Positions 31,785-42,698 of a stretch of 64,000 nt of DNA are shown in pieces; position 1 is the stretch's first letter, and every line of letters begins with the position of its first letter. Both the position numbers and the translations under genes were made by a program. The notes under the pieces were generated by a model. That model worked only from the letters and a program-made list of their open reading frames with translations, had not been told where the DNA came from and did no database searches. The DNA is from Chaetoceros tenuissimus (lineage: Eukaryota > Bacillariophyta > Thalassiosirophyceae > Chaetocerotales > Chaetocerotaceae). Location: positions 2,542,001 through 2,606,000 of the forward strand of contig BLLK01000022.1 in assembly GCA_021927905.1 (NCBI GenBank). The letters run 5' to 3'.

Positions 31785-32481
31785 ATTTCCCAATATACAA
31801 ACAAGTAGAGATAGAGGTGAGATGGCCAAGCCTTGGTTGGTATCTCGATACAAGTTGCTGCGGGGAAGAGAGCGTTTTTAGTAAAAGAGTAAAGGTGAGA
31901 TGGCTTCAATTTTCTTGACAGACGTTCGCGCATTTTTTGCATCATACTCAGAACCTATTTTTAATTTTTTTCACAAATACTGTATGTTGATGTAAGTTGG
32001 GAAAAGAGATCATAAGACAAGGTTTATGATTTTGTTTTGATGATGCCGTCAGTAATAATCCGTAGATTACACCAATTATATTCATATGCAAACTCGGGTC
32101 ATTCATTTATTAAGTATTGATGAAGGAATCAGCTGAAAGTATCCATTTCTAGTTTGTTGTTCTAAAGATATCTAAATAAAATCTTTACTCCGACATTTCA
32201 AAACTCTGTTCGCAGATTGCAGAAACCATCTTAGGATCAGGCTGCAGATTTTATAATTATAAAATCTCTATTTTATTACTAGATTTTAATTTTTTTAAAT
32301 TATTGTATTGAAATAAACAAGCTTAAACTTCCATTTTGGATGACCCGCAAATAAGTTTCTTCTTTTTCAATTTTGCTTTTTTTCATTTTGTTGAAAGTTT
32401 TGCAAATGAAAAATTCATTTGAAAACATTTCTATTCCAGTGTACCTTACATAACCTTTCCCACGACATTCCTATTCAGAAG
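31785..32481. other. Intergenic, no gene supported
   Basis: About 700 AT-rich bases upstream of L13A and downstream of the small membrane protein gene, both on the minus strand. The L13A promoter is here. Around 32245-32310 the sequence is almost pure A/T. Confidence 0.6.
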
Positions 32482-32965
32482 TTACTCTTCCGATGAATAA
32501 CGGATCCATGCATTTGTTCCAACCATAGGTGGCATACCTCTATCTGCACGAATTTGGTTGATATCCTCAACCAAAGATTTTTCAATCTGCACATATTTAT
32601 TCCCTACATATGCTCCAAAAAAGAAACCTCCAACGTGCATCCATGGGCCTAAAGAAGGAAGGAAGTGTATGTGAGCGTTGTGTAGATTAGGAAGACGGTT
32701 GAATGTGGTCATGCTGGAAAGCAGCAACTCTATATAAAGAAAAACGCAATTTCTTCTAACGAAATGAACGAGACGTTCCAATTTATTTTTTCGTGACAAA
32801 AACTTCATCAAAAGGTAGCACTGAACGTTATAGTTGACACAAGCCTTATGGTACGGTGAAGGTGAATTACTTACTTCGGCTCAGAGGAACCTTTCTCATA
32901 GCATTAGTCATCATATGGATTGAGGTTCCAGAGAATCCTCCGATAAGTGCTGCTGTCAATCCCAT
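32482..32965 (-). CDS. Small conserved-looking membrane protein, possibly complex I NDUFC2-like
   Basis: Exons 32965-32875 and 32648-32482 join over a 226-bp intron (GTAAGT...TTTAG, phase 1) to an 85-residue protein that starts MGLTAALIGGFSGTSIHMMT and contains PWMHVGGFFFGAYVGNKYVQ and RADRGMPPMVG. It has two short hydrophobic segments split by a basic loop (NAMRKVPLSR). The G-x-x-S-G...FFFxAY pattern and size recall mitochondrial NADH dehydrogenase subunit NDUFC2, but the match is weak and only inferred. The first exon is needed, since the second lacks a credible start. Confidence 0.55.
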
Positions 32966-33138
32966 GGCGTTTTTGGTGAAATAGATAGAATTGGAATTGC
33001 GTAGTAGTTTGTAAAACAATAGTGTAGTAGTATTGTAGAAAATATTGAAGATGTTTTCATAAAAGAGCGAGTGGCGAACGAAGCAGTCCAGCTATAATAG
33101 CGATTATATTTTGTTTTAGCTGTCTCCATTTTCAACAA

Positions 33139-33211
33139 GCGGAGTTAGCTCAGTAGGTAGAGCGTCGGTCTCATAATCCGGAGGTCGCGTGTTCGATCCA
33201 CGCATTCCGCA
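33139..33211 (+). tRNA. tRNA-Met (CAT), elongator type
   Basis: The acceptor stem is GCGGAGT/ATTCCGC, with D-stem GCTC/GAGC, anticodon loop CTCATAA (anticodon CAT) and T-arm GCGTG-TTCGATC-CACGC. Position 73 is A. There is no intron. The T-loop TTCGATC and the GTTCGATCC box B are intact, so it should be a functional RNA polymerase III gene. The short gap to the upstream gene holds nothing else. Confidence 0.95.
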
Positions 33212-36200
33212 CAATAACTTTTTGCACTTCACTTTTACAAAGCTTGTAACTACAGCTTTTGCATCACACAAACAAAGAATGTTCATGGTATGGTACCTAG
33301 GCAGCCAGGAAATAAGTACTATTATGCTTCTTTTGATTTCTATGGACAAGGCAAGTTCAGCGTAGGTATGACGCCATGTGATGGCTAAGTTGTTTTCTCC
33401 AATGATTTTGACCTTTTGCCTCCTCTATTCTTTTTGCTTATCCAATTTGTATTATTTTATTTTAATTATATTACTGGAAACGTGTTTTTCTTTTTTAAAA
33501 TGCTATGATTCATATGTTTTAGTTTCATCTTTTGAACTTCTTCTATGCAGAGAAATGCGCTGTTATTAACACACCACCCCTAATCATTCTTGCGACCAAT
33601 GACATTCTCGTTTGCTTTGAAACATTACCATGATCGTACTGGCAAGATTTTCATGAAGATAAAGTTAAGGCAGGTCATCAAGTCGAGTCGCATCTTCTTA
33701 TTTTTCTCTCCAAATGTCTCATTTTTCGAACAATCATTCATGCTTTTACGTATACCTAATGGTATGGAAATTAGAGCCTACTGTGTCTCCGTGCTACCTA
33801 CGATGCAAAAAAATAATACAAAATAATCTTACAAAGGTACTCAACTCCGACTTGCATAGACCGAGAACTTGAGATATTCAAACAACCCTATTCCCTTCAC
33901 ATAGGAGATGCTCTAATTTCGAAAGAAAAGAGATTTTACAGTAAGTTCTTATGGAAGCAGAGTAATATCAAACAAGGATTTGGTTCAGCAGCTATTGAGA
34001 TTTCAACAGTTTTTCACATTTGCAGTCCATGCTATATGTATTATACTTATTTTCTGGTGATGGAAGATAAGATAAGCGTCCTTCACCAAACCAGACCACT
34101 TCCTATTTGGAAAGGTCAGAGAACCCTCTTCACTTTCCAGCCATTTCAATACTTAAATTTTAACTGACAGAAGCTTGGCAGCATATTCATAATTTCTACT
34201 TTACTTTGTTGGGACTGAATACACACTTTCAGCATTGAATGATATATGATCCCTATTACAATGAAAAACCCTCACAATGTAATATTGAGGCGGCCAACGT
34301 TTCGATTGAATGAGTAAAGAGCTGATTGAGAATCTGGGGTAATTGTTAAAACATGGCTTCATTATTCATTCCTGGGGCTTGGACGTCTATTGTTCGCCAG
34401 GTTGATGAGAACTGTTTCTAACATAGTTCGCCAGGTTTGTTAGAAAACGGAGAAGACAGCGCATTTACCGATGAAGCAAGCATATTTTGGATTGTTAGTA
34501 GTGGATAGAGAAAGAAAACTTGGAGATGCAAGCTCAATGTTACTGTCCATCATTGGTTTGCAAGGTTCAACCAAATAAACATTTTGAGTTGTGATAGGTT
34601 AGTAGTAAAAAGAAAAGACATTTTGAAGATTGGGCGTGAATTTCAATAGTGAATTGTCAAGACAAAGACCAAAGTTGACTATTGAAGCAGATTAAAATGA
34701 ATGTGCGAAAACGAACACAATGAAGTGGGCATAGGTTACGAAGTGATCTTACCTTTGTAAGGATGATCAGATCACAATGGCCATAGCTTCGGTTTCTACT
34801 GCCTCCTAAACAACATGTAGCCGATGATGAGTTCAGTATGTCATGTTTTTCCCCACACGAAGAATGATATTGAAGACTGTCAGAGACAAAGTTTACTAGT
34901 AGAATCACTGGAGACCAAGTGCTTACAAGTCTTGAAAAGTTCGTTAAAGAATTGGATCATTACGAAAGTTCGAATGCGAACTGATCTTCTGCAACTTTCA
35001 GTTACTTCATTCTTATTACCTTTCACTTTTAGGCCTTGTTCTAACCAATTTTTCAGCAATAAAAATTTCCTCAAGCTTTTCAGCATCGTCGATGAAGGCA
35101 CAGGGAACCTTACCAATTTATGTATATCCCATCCTCCATGTCCATTGTATGCAAAAGCTGTGCTGCACATATTTTTTTTCTTTCATGTTCATGTCGCTCA
35201 TTCTATTTCGACCCAATCCTTTTACATCAAAAGAAATACAACACTCATCTTCAATGTGCTACTTAAACATTGCAGGAAGCACATGAGACGACCGAACATG
35301 ACTCAACATCGAAAAGCAGACTCTGGTTCACAAGGCAAAGCTCAGTATCCAAGAAGAATTCGCAAAGAAGGAAAAGGATCGTAAGATTCAATAAAGAATT
35401 GCTCGCTCTGCTGAAATCGGATAATATAATGTAAAAAAGATGAAGCTTCGTGACGAGATGCTTCAACAGCTTATTGCTAACGCTGGTGCGAATCTTGGTG
35501 TTGTTGCTCTTGGAGATGGAGATAATTGTTCAGGGACTTATCAAGATCGAGGAGTATGAAGTAACCATCTACTACTGTGCTGAAGATTCCCTAGTAATAG
35601 CAAGGTATTATTGCCTGTTGCTATCGCTGAATAAGTTAAGATAAAGAAGAGAGAGTCGGGAATCGTCCTTAAACCTGATGTATCCATTAACTCCGTTGCT
35701 GCAAAGAACCTTTCAGACTCAACCCATGGAGGAGTTGTCCTCACCGCATGCGTAGGAAAGATTGTATGTGATAACACCTTGTCAGCAAGATTGCAGCTTG
35801 TTTACAAGGAGCTCTTGTCATGTATCTGTACTATCCTCTTTCCAGAAGACTAAATTCTATTCTTGGAAGGAATGACGGATGAGCTTCTTTCTGATGTACT
35901 ATAAAAATTGAATTCTTTCTCATCCGCATACCACCAAGATTTTCTTCAAACTAATGTTCTTGTGGAATCTGCAGCGAGAGCTTGTACTAACAAGTTCTTC
36001 CTCGGTAGCTTCCGACTTTGCCCGAGAAGCGCTGGAATTTTTCATCCTTTCTCAAACCTGGTCCACTAGATTGCCTCCAACAGCTGGCATATGAAAAGTA
36101 TCATGTCAAAAGTCCCAACTCATTTAACTCCCTCATCTTCTGGCTGAGTGGATTCTGTTCGACCATCCCTCACCTTGTACTGAGAGCCATTACTGAGTAT

Positions 36201-38453
36201 ATCACCATTGTCATGTCCAAAAATATGGCATCTTCGATAAAGTCATTTGAGCAGAATATTAGCAGCTCCTGCAGCGCTGCACAATAAGGCAAGCATTCAA
36301 AGTGAGTTGACAACTTCGTGTAGTCTGTGATGACATCGGAAGGTATAATAAAAGATACATAATTTCACTTTGTAGCAAGTATCTTGTTGGATTTAGAGAG
36401 TCTCAGTGACTTGTATGTATAGACCTAGCAGATGGCTTGTACAGTAATTGGAAAAGTGTCATTGTGATGGTCTCTTTGGTAGGAAGGAAGTATTTACAGA
36501 TGGATTAATACTATGTAGTACATGCAAACTTCCATGTGAAGATCTTTTCTTGATCACCATCCGAGAGCCCATCATCAATTTTCTCCAGTATCGTCTTGAC
36601 TTAGTCAAGCGCCGTCAGTAGTTCCAACCACATTGACAACTGCGACTGGTAATCTACGTGCAGTCCATCATTCTTCGAATATTAAGCTACATTCCGTCAA
36701 AGATCACATCATCAATCTTGTTCATGAACTGACTATGCTATGAAGACTTCACAGCTTTTCCTCTCCTCTCAGATTTTTTCACGTGTACTCCACCTTCTGG
36801 AATAGTGTTTTTGTTTCGTCCTTACGAACATTTAAAGATAGAATCACTCTGTTTCTTTCTGCTTGAGGGAGACGATGAAGCTATTTAAGAACCAACTCTA
36901 CAGATGTAGGCCAAGGGTTTCATTCAAAGCCATTGTACGATCTACTTGCTTTTGATTGGAGGGCACTTAGTATCATATCTCGTTCGCATTCTGCATTTTC
37001 ATTTACACAATATAGGGATAATCATCAGATCCAATCAAGAAAGTCACGGAATCAAGTCATTAGTAGAGTAGTATTCGACTGCAAAATCAATTGCAACAAT
37101 TGGGTGTTACTCACTCATCGAGGGATAGACTGGAGACTATGAATCCCTTGTCCATCTGTCGTGTATAGAGCGCATTATGCTACTGTCATGTGAAATCGTT
37201 AATCAAAAAAGAGGATTGATAACACTCATACAGTATTTCAGAAGTAGGTCATCTCGATATAGTTTCAGAGAGCGTGCAAATGGTTCTTGGTGAGAAAATG
37301 GAAAGTATTGGCAGTAGATGCGTGCAAGCTGTCGGAAGTTGTTATATCTTCAGAGAGCTTCAATACATTCAGTTTAGGCTGCAGTGCTGGTATTATACAA
37401 GTAGTTCTAGTTGAATACCTACGTCAGAAATAGGCAGTTCAGAGCAAATTACAAATGTTTACTAAAGTCTCCCCTCTATTAAAATTAATTGTTCAATGCA
37501 ACTCGAAATCCATCTACTTGTAAGTGATAACCTCAACTGTTATCAATCCATGTGGCATGTGAGAAAGAACTCTTTCCTAGTTAGAGCTGGTAAAGTACAC
37601 CCCAAGCTCATATACATTGTGAAATCAAAATGCCTGTAGAACAGAATAGATGGGCGACAGAAGCAACTTCATTTTCTTGAGGCTCATTCTCTTACCCATT
37701 TCAAGATACAAACGAATTACCTCGCACCAAAAACCACTTTAACGATGCATCAAAGCAAATGTAAAGTACTGTCATGCAAGAATCTAGGAAAAAATGATAC
37801 ACGAGGCAGTTTCAAATTCCTGCAGTAGGTATATGACCTATCAAGACGACAATACTCCATCAGCATATATTGATAATTGATACTGATCCATTGAACAAAT
37901 CATCCTCAGTTTAGATCTCCTTTGCTTCCCCTGCTTTCATACACAAACTACAACTTTGAAATGTGATTGTGTCAGTTCAGTTTAAGTACAATGAAGTCAC
38001 CCTTCTTTCTCATTTTACCCTTATATTTGATGCAATCCTATCATTACATAGTATCATTTCTCATGATAAATAGCTTGACACTCGTAGTTCTTGCCTACTA
38101 TACTGCACGTTCAATTTTGCTGTAGACTTATTCTGAACATTATTCTGAACATTATCGATAGGTAGGAAAGAAAAATACGAAACCCACCAACACAGAGCAA
38201 GTTTTGGGTAAGGCTTGGGCCCATTTTCTAAGGTTCAGGTCGAAATCAATGTGAAAACCTTTTCTGGCTCATAACCCAATCATATACCATTCAATTTTTT
38301 TCCCTTTCTTCTCTTTTTCCATCGTCTTCTTCACCAATCCAAACGAACAAAAATCGAAATCAAACAGACCAACCCACCTAATGCTGTCTAATAAAGGTTC
38401 CTACCATTCTAATCAATAACTTTCATTCGCTATTTATATAATTCATTTCAACC
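33212..38453. other. Gene-poor 5.2-kb region with decayed sequence
   Basis: No intact gene is visible in 5.2 kb, the longest such stretch in the window. Open frames are short and mutually inconsistent. One clear pseudogene (V-ATPase subunit E, 35283-35851) lies in the middle. A minus-strand stretch at 34657-35170 has two linked open frames and a donor-like GTAAGA near 34752, and may be another remnant. The right end must contain the Ran promoter. Composition is less AT-biased between 35.2 and 36.3 kb, as expected for old coding DNA. Confidence 0.6.
35283..35851 (+). pseudogene. V-type H+-ATPase subunit E pseudogene
   Basis: Pieces of subunit E can be read in order but in shifting frames with stops. 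The pieces are EEFAKKEKDRKIQ, then RIARSAEIG, KLRDEMLQQLIANAGANLG, VQGLIKIEEYEVTIYYCAED, KKRESGIVLKPDVSINSVAA, KNLSDSTHGGVVLTACVGKI, and VCDNTLSARLQLVYKELL. The N-terminal quarter is not recognisable. Subunit E is part of the peripheral stalk of the vacuolar proton pump. The copy has several frameshifts and stop codons and cannot make a full protein. No introns are evident, but decay prevents deciding between a retrocopy and a segmental duplicate. Confidence 0.9.
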
Positions 38454-39804
38454 ATGGTAAGTAATCAATGAGATAAGATTTAGAACAATGATTGAGGTTT
38501 TGGTGTCAAGAATAAAGGAGGGACAGTGGGATAAGGGACGAACACAACATATACCTACCTACACAGACATAAATGATATCCGACAGGTTTGCGTTCTTTG
38601 CTGGGAATTCTTTTGTTCCGAGTTCCAAAAATGAATATGAAAGCATCAAGGAAGGAAACAATTTTTCGAGCTGAAACTAGCTTCCATACGAGATGACAAC
38701 AAGACCTTCACTTAGCGGAGGAAGCGGCGTCAATGCTTTGATTCGCTGTTGTGTATATTGCGTATTTAAGTAATATCGCTGTTGCTTCCAAGACGTTCCT
38801 AGTTTATTTCAAATGAAGAAAGAAATGAACTTTTGGAGATAAGTTGATTTTGAAGCTTCATCTGGCGCGTTTTGGACGCAACGAAGTTAAACAATAAATG
38901 CACAAAGCTTGTGTTTGCGATACTTCAGTGTAGATAGATGTCATGACTACGCGGCATTGTCAAGTCGGATAAGGTGGATTTGATGCCGATTTTTTCTTCT
39001 CTTTACCTGTTGAAATGTTGGAAGGGAATCTTGAACGAAAAGATATACTTTTCCACCATTCTTTTTTCTCGACACCGAAGCTTCTATTGTCACTCTTTCA
39101 ACACAAAAATCATGTTTCTCACTTCTCTATTTTCTTTTCTTACTTTTCATTACCAAAAACAGGCTCAAGAAATGCCCGAATTCAAGCTCATCCTCGTAGG
39201 AGATGGAGGAGTAGGAAAAACAACTTTTGTGAAGCGCCATCTTACTGGAGAATTCGAAAAGAAGTACGTTGCAACACTTGGAGTAGAGGTACACCCTCTT
39301 GTTTTCCACACAAACCGTGGACCTATCAAATTCAACGTTTGGGATACCGCTGGACAAGAAAAGTTCGGAGGACTTCGCGACGGATACTACATCCAGGGAC
39401 AATGTGCAATTATCATGTTTGATGTTACATCCCGTATTACCTACAAGAATGTACCAAACTGGCACCGTGATCTTACCCGTGTTTGCGAGAACATCCCTAT
39501 TGTACTTACCGGAAACAAGGTAGAAATCAAGGACCGTAAGGTGAAGGCAAAGCAAATTACATTCCACCGTAAGAAGAACCTTCAGTATTACGATATTTCT
39601 GCAAAGAGTAATTACAACTTCGAGAAGCCTTTCCTTTGGCTAGCAAGAAAGTTGAGTGGTGATAACCAGCTTGCATTTGTTGAGTCTCCAGCTCTTCAGC
39701 CTCCAGAGTTCAACATCGATGCAGCAACTCAGCAGAATATTGAAGCAGAGCTTGCACAGGCTGCTGCGCAACCATTGCCAGAGGATGATGATGATGATCT
39801 TTAA
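38454..39804 (+). CDS. RAN: GTP-binding nuclear protein Ran
   Basis: The coding sequence is ATG (38454-38456), a 706-bp GTAAGT...ACAG intron, then 39163-39804, for 214 residues, the standard Ran length. The joined start reads [20 protein letters not shown], as in other Ran proteins. Intact G-motifs are GDGGVGKT (P-loop), the switch [19 protein letters not shown] (switch II), NKVEIKD (NKxD equivalent) and ISAKSN. The C-terminus PEDDDDDL is the acidic tail that contacts Ran-binding proteins. Ran drives nuclear import and export. The exon holding only the start codon is inferred from the perfect splice context; otherwise translation could begin at the Met four codons into exon 2 (39172). Confidence 0.96.
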
Positions 39805-40366
39805 GCAAAAGTCTTCGACTTTGGGCATACTGACATTTTGAAAATAGTAATGGTGAAGCTAGTTGGTTGTGGCAATTACTTTTTATGAATGCATAAATAT
39901 TGATTATTTAGAAATGAACTTTGATATTGAAGAAGTGGGGAATTTGGTTTCACGTTGTCAATGTTTCATTTCAAATAATTACAATGCGTTTTCCCTGAGT
40001 CTCTTCTAAAAACTATAGTCGAATTCTATTGATACAAAGAAACTCTTTGTATACCATGTCATTTAAATGTTTTTATATGAATGCATTACTTGGACTTATC
40101 GACTTATCTGTTTTGAAGATTTACTATTTCTTCTGAAAAGAAGAAGACTGCAAGACATCATTTTCGTACGTACTTACTAATACTGAATTTTCGCTAACCC
40201 TAACCCTAACCTAACTTTTCTTGGTGGTGCACCTCCAACACCTAAACCTGAAACATTGCTAACCTACCCCCAATTAAAGGGCAACGACCCTAATCCATCT
40301 CTATATCAAGCAGAAAGAACCACAACATTTCTTCACTAGCAAGTCTATTACGATAAAAGATAACAA
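39805..40366. other. Intergenic between Ran and a secreted protein gene
   Basis: The 562 bases hold the Ran 3' UTR and the promoter of the next gene. The one distinct feature is a short telomere-like repeat at 40193-40215. Confidence 0.6.
40193..40215. repeat. Short interstitial telomere-type repeat (CTAACC)n
   Basis: The sequence CTAACCCTAACCCTAACCTA continues with AC and contains about three and a half CCCTAA units, the TTAGGG-type telomere repeat seen in diatoms. It is far from any visible chromosome end. Confidence 0.85.
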
Positions 40367-41268
40367 ATGAAGAATTCGAGCAGATCTTCGATATTACTAG
40401 CACTTTCTTACCTCCTCTCGGGTTTAAATCCAGTCGATGGTGTATGTAGTGACAAGTTTAGGGAATGTATAAAGACATTAGAAAAGACAGAGGACAAACA
40501 AAAGCCATATAAGATTTACCCTTTCACTAGGGAAAACTTTGAAGACTTTGTGTATGTGTATGAGACTTGGAATACCCTGAACATAGAATACGATGAAGAG
40601 CACGGACATGCACACTATGTTGATAACGTGGAGGTGGAAAAGATAAAGTATGATAAGTTCGACGAGGAGCTGAAAGCTGTGTATGAAGAAACTTATACTA
40701 AACTGAAAGAAGCTTATGGAGACAATATATTATGTTATAAGTGTGAAGAAGAAGGATTTAACCTCCATGATTTGTTTCTGCACGAAAATACGGAATTGGT
40801 TCGTGACTTTTGTGCAAGAGTTCAAATTCACAAAGGAGTGTGTATACCTGCTGTCAATACTGGTTATTCAATAGAATACTCTCAACCTATAGAAGAAATA
40901 ATACCAAGGATAGTTGAGATGTCCAACGAACGGGTGAAAAAATTAGAAAGGACATATGGTCAATTGGACGCAGAAGTCAAGTACGACGAACATGGTAAGT
41001 ACTTTTTGATGAAAACACTTATAAAACTTGTTAATTTAATGGCAAAACAGCTAACTTCTGAGGCATCATTTTTGGGAAAGATTGCCTCGACGCAGACTCT
41101 GGAAATGAAAACAATAAGTGTGCAATTGTCTATACTAAATTCACTGGTGATGAGATTTATGACAAAGCAGGATTAAGCTCGAGCAACATCAATAGGGATG
41201 TAATTAACGAAATTGAAGAAATGATAAATGAAGAATCTTTCGAACATATTCTGTCAGGCTCATCGTGA
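40367..41268 (+). CDS. Secreted or lumenal Cys-containing protein, function unknown
   Basis: Exons 40367-40994 and 41063-41268 join through a 68-bp GTAAGT...GAG intron (phase 1, EHG-IIF) to 277 residues. Without splicing the frame would run to 41176 but loses coding character; the spliced frame gives FGKDCLDADSGNENNKCAIV and then SSSNINRDVINEIEEMINEE, which is clearly more protein-like. The signal peptide is in the first 26 residues (SILLALSYLLSG). Cysteines occur in pairs (CSDKFREC, CYKC, CARVQIHKGVC, and the two near the end), suggesting disulfides. Tyr, Glu and Lys are abundant. No family recognised. A further in-frame Cys-rich stretch (ECPDCKSTITLCC) lies after the stop, so an extra exon or extension is possible. 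Confidence 0.65.
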
Positions 41269-41630
41269 ACTTTGTAAGGGAATGACGAAGAATGTCCAGA
41301 TTGCAAGAGTACGATTACCCTTTGTTGCCACCAGTCAAAAACCCCAAATAGCACATCAAATGTTTTATTGGGATGCATTATGTGAACTTTCTACCAACAT
41401 GGAGACAAGTCGAAAAGTTGTATTTCATTACTTATTACATATTATGTTATTTCATTATTGTAGTAAAAAAGTTGATCAAATATGCGTAGTGATTTCAAGT
41501 AGAGAATCAAGTACATAACCGGATGAGCATATGATACCTGTTGGTAAACGCTACTGAGCTCTTCAAGCCAGTGCCTATGCAGATGCCATGTTAATATTAT
41601 TTACACAGATTTGTCTCGCAGCAAAGAGAC
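41269..41630. other. Intergenic between convergent genes
   Basis: The 362 bases carry a short Cys-rich open stretch (41281-41382) in the same frame as the preceding gene, beyond two stop codons. It may be a lost or unannotated exon. No other content was seen. Confidence 0.45.
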
Positions 41631-42698
41631 TTATATTTCGTGTTGTTTGACGTTTCGCCAAAAAACTAGTCGCATCAAAAGTGTAGCACGCGTTGTTCTA
41701 TCCATATCAACAAAGTCCACTTTGTTGTTATCAATAGACTCATGCATAGACCAATTGATTCTTGTAATTTTTCGCAGTTTCATGAACTTGAACACTTTTC
41801 CGCCACAGCGACCAACAAGGGAGAGGATCTGTTTCTCAATATCACGAGAGCAATGCTCTGTCAAAAGGCCCCGTTCAGAGTACAGGAGATTTGGATCTAT
41901 ATCTCGTACTTTAATCTGTCCAGATGACATGAAGTATGAAAGAGAGTCTTGGCCAATGAGTTCCAGAGCTATTGCAAGGGCCGTATCAATCTCTTGGATA
42001 TTTACTGCTTCTTTTCTTCGAACAGGCCGATTGCAGTCTTTCCCTGTGGAGATCGGTCTAACAATTATGGGACCGAGGCAACATCCGACAATAAAGTCCT
42101 TATCCAGGATTTGTTTGAGCTGCAAGCACTTGTATTCTATATCTTTACAGCATCGCGCATGACGGATGAAAAGAGATATGTCTGACTCCACAGGATGGAG
42201 CCTTGGGAGTACTCTTCGAAAACTGGAACTTGCCTTTACAATCATGGCATCTCCAACTTTTTGGAGGATGGAACGGAAGGTCTTATTCGTTTCGCTCAGT
42301 CGCAATAGAGAGCTGCATCTTGGTCCCAGAAAGGAAATCATTGTCAATAGTAACTCTTGTGGGAGGTCAGTAAGATTGGAAGGTGAGAATGAAGAATGCG
42401 AAGAAGATGCGAAAATTTTATCTCGATCGGCAAGAGAAATTAGAAGGCTGGAATAGCTGTCAACTCTTTGGATGGTGGTATCAGCATTTCCGTTTTCAAG
42501 TAGAGCGATACTCGCAGCTTCAGACTCATAGCTCTGATCCTCATTAAGCCCAATGAATTGAACATCAGCTTCGTCTTCTCTTTTTCTTTTCAAAGTGAGA
42601 GAAACTTCGTCTTTCATGGTTTCAACGTTGTAGTAATCTTTCATCAGAAGTCTATCGCGTGAATATTCTTTGGTTTCTGTAGGTAATATTTTGTGCAT
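41631..42698 (-). CDS. F-box domain protein
   Basis: A single exon of 355 residues. Residues 108-150 read LTDLPQELLLTMISFLGPRC and then SLLRLSETNKTFRSIL, the L-P-x-E-L-L...I-x-x-F-L...L-x-x-L-x-x-x-x-x-x-F F-box pattern that binds Skp1 in SCF ubiquitin ligases. The N-terminal 100 residues are acidic with KRKREDE, a possible nuclear signal. The C-terminal 200 residues have no WD40, LRR or Kelch repeats; they include CCLGPIIVRPISTGKDCNRP and a basic end. The substrate is unknown. The F-box is seen by pattern; the rest is unassigned. Confidence 0.75.
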   Translation of the reverse strand: MHKILPTETKEYSRDRLLMKDYYNVETMKDEVSLTLKRKREDEADVQFIGLNEDQSYESEAASIALLENGNADTTIQRVDSYSSLLISLADRDKIFASSSHSSFSPSNLTDLPQELLLTMISFLGPRCSSLLRLSETNKTFRSILQKVGDAMIVKASSSFRRVLPRLHPVESDISLFIRHARCCKDIEYKCLQLKQILDKDFIVGCCLGPIIVRPISTGKDCNRPVRRKEAVNIQEIDTALAIALELIGQDSLSYFMSSGQIKVRDIDPNLLYSERGLLTEHCSRDIEKQILSLVGRCGGKVFKFMKLRKITRINWSMHESIDNNKVDFVDMDRTTRATLLMRLVFWRNVKQHEI

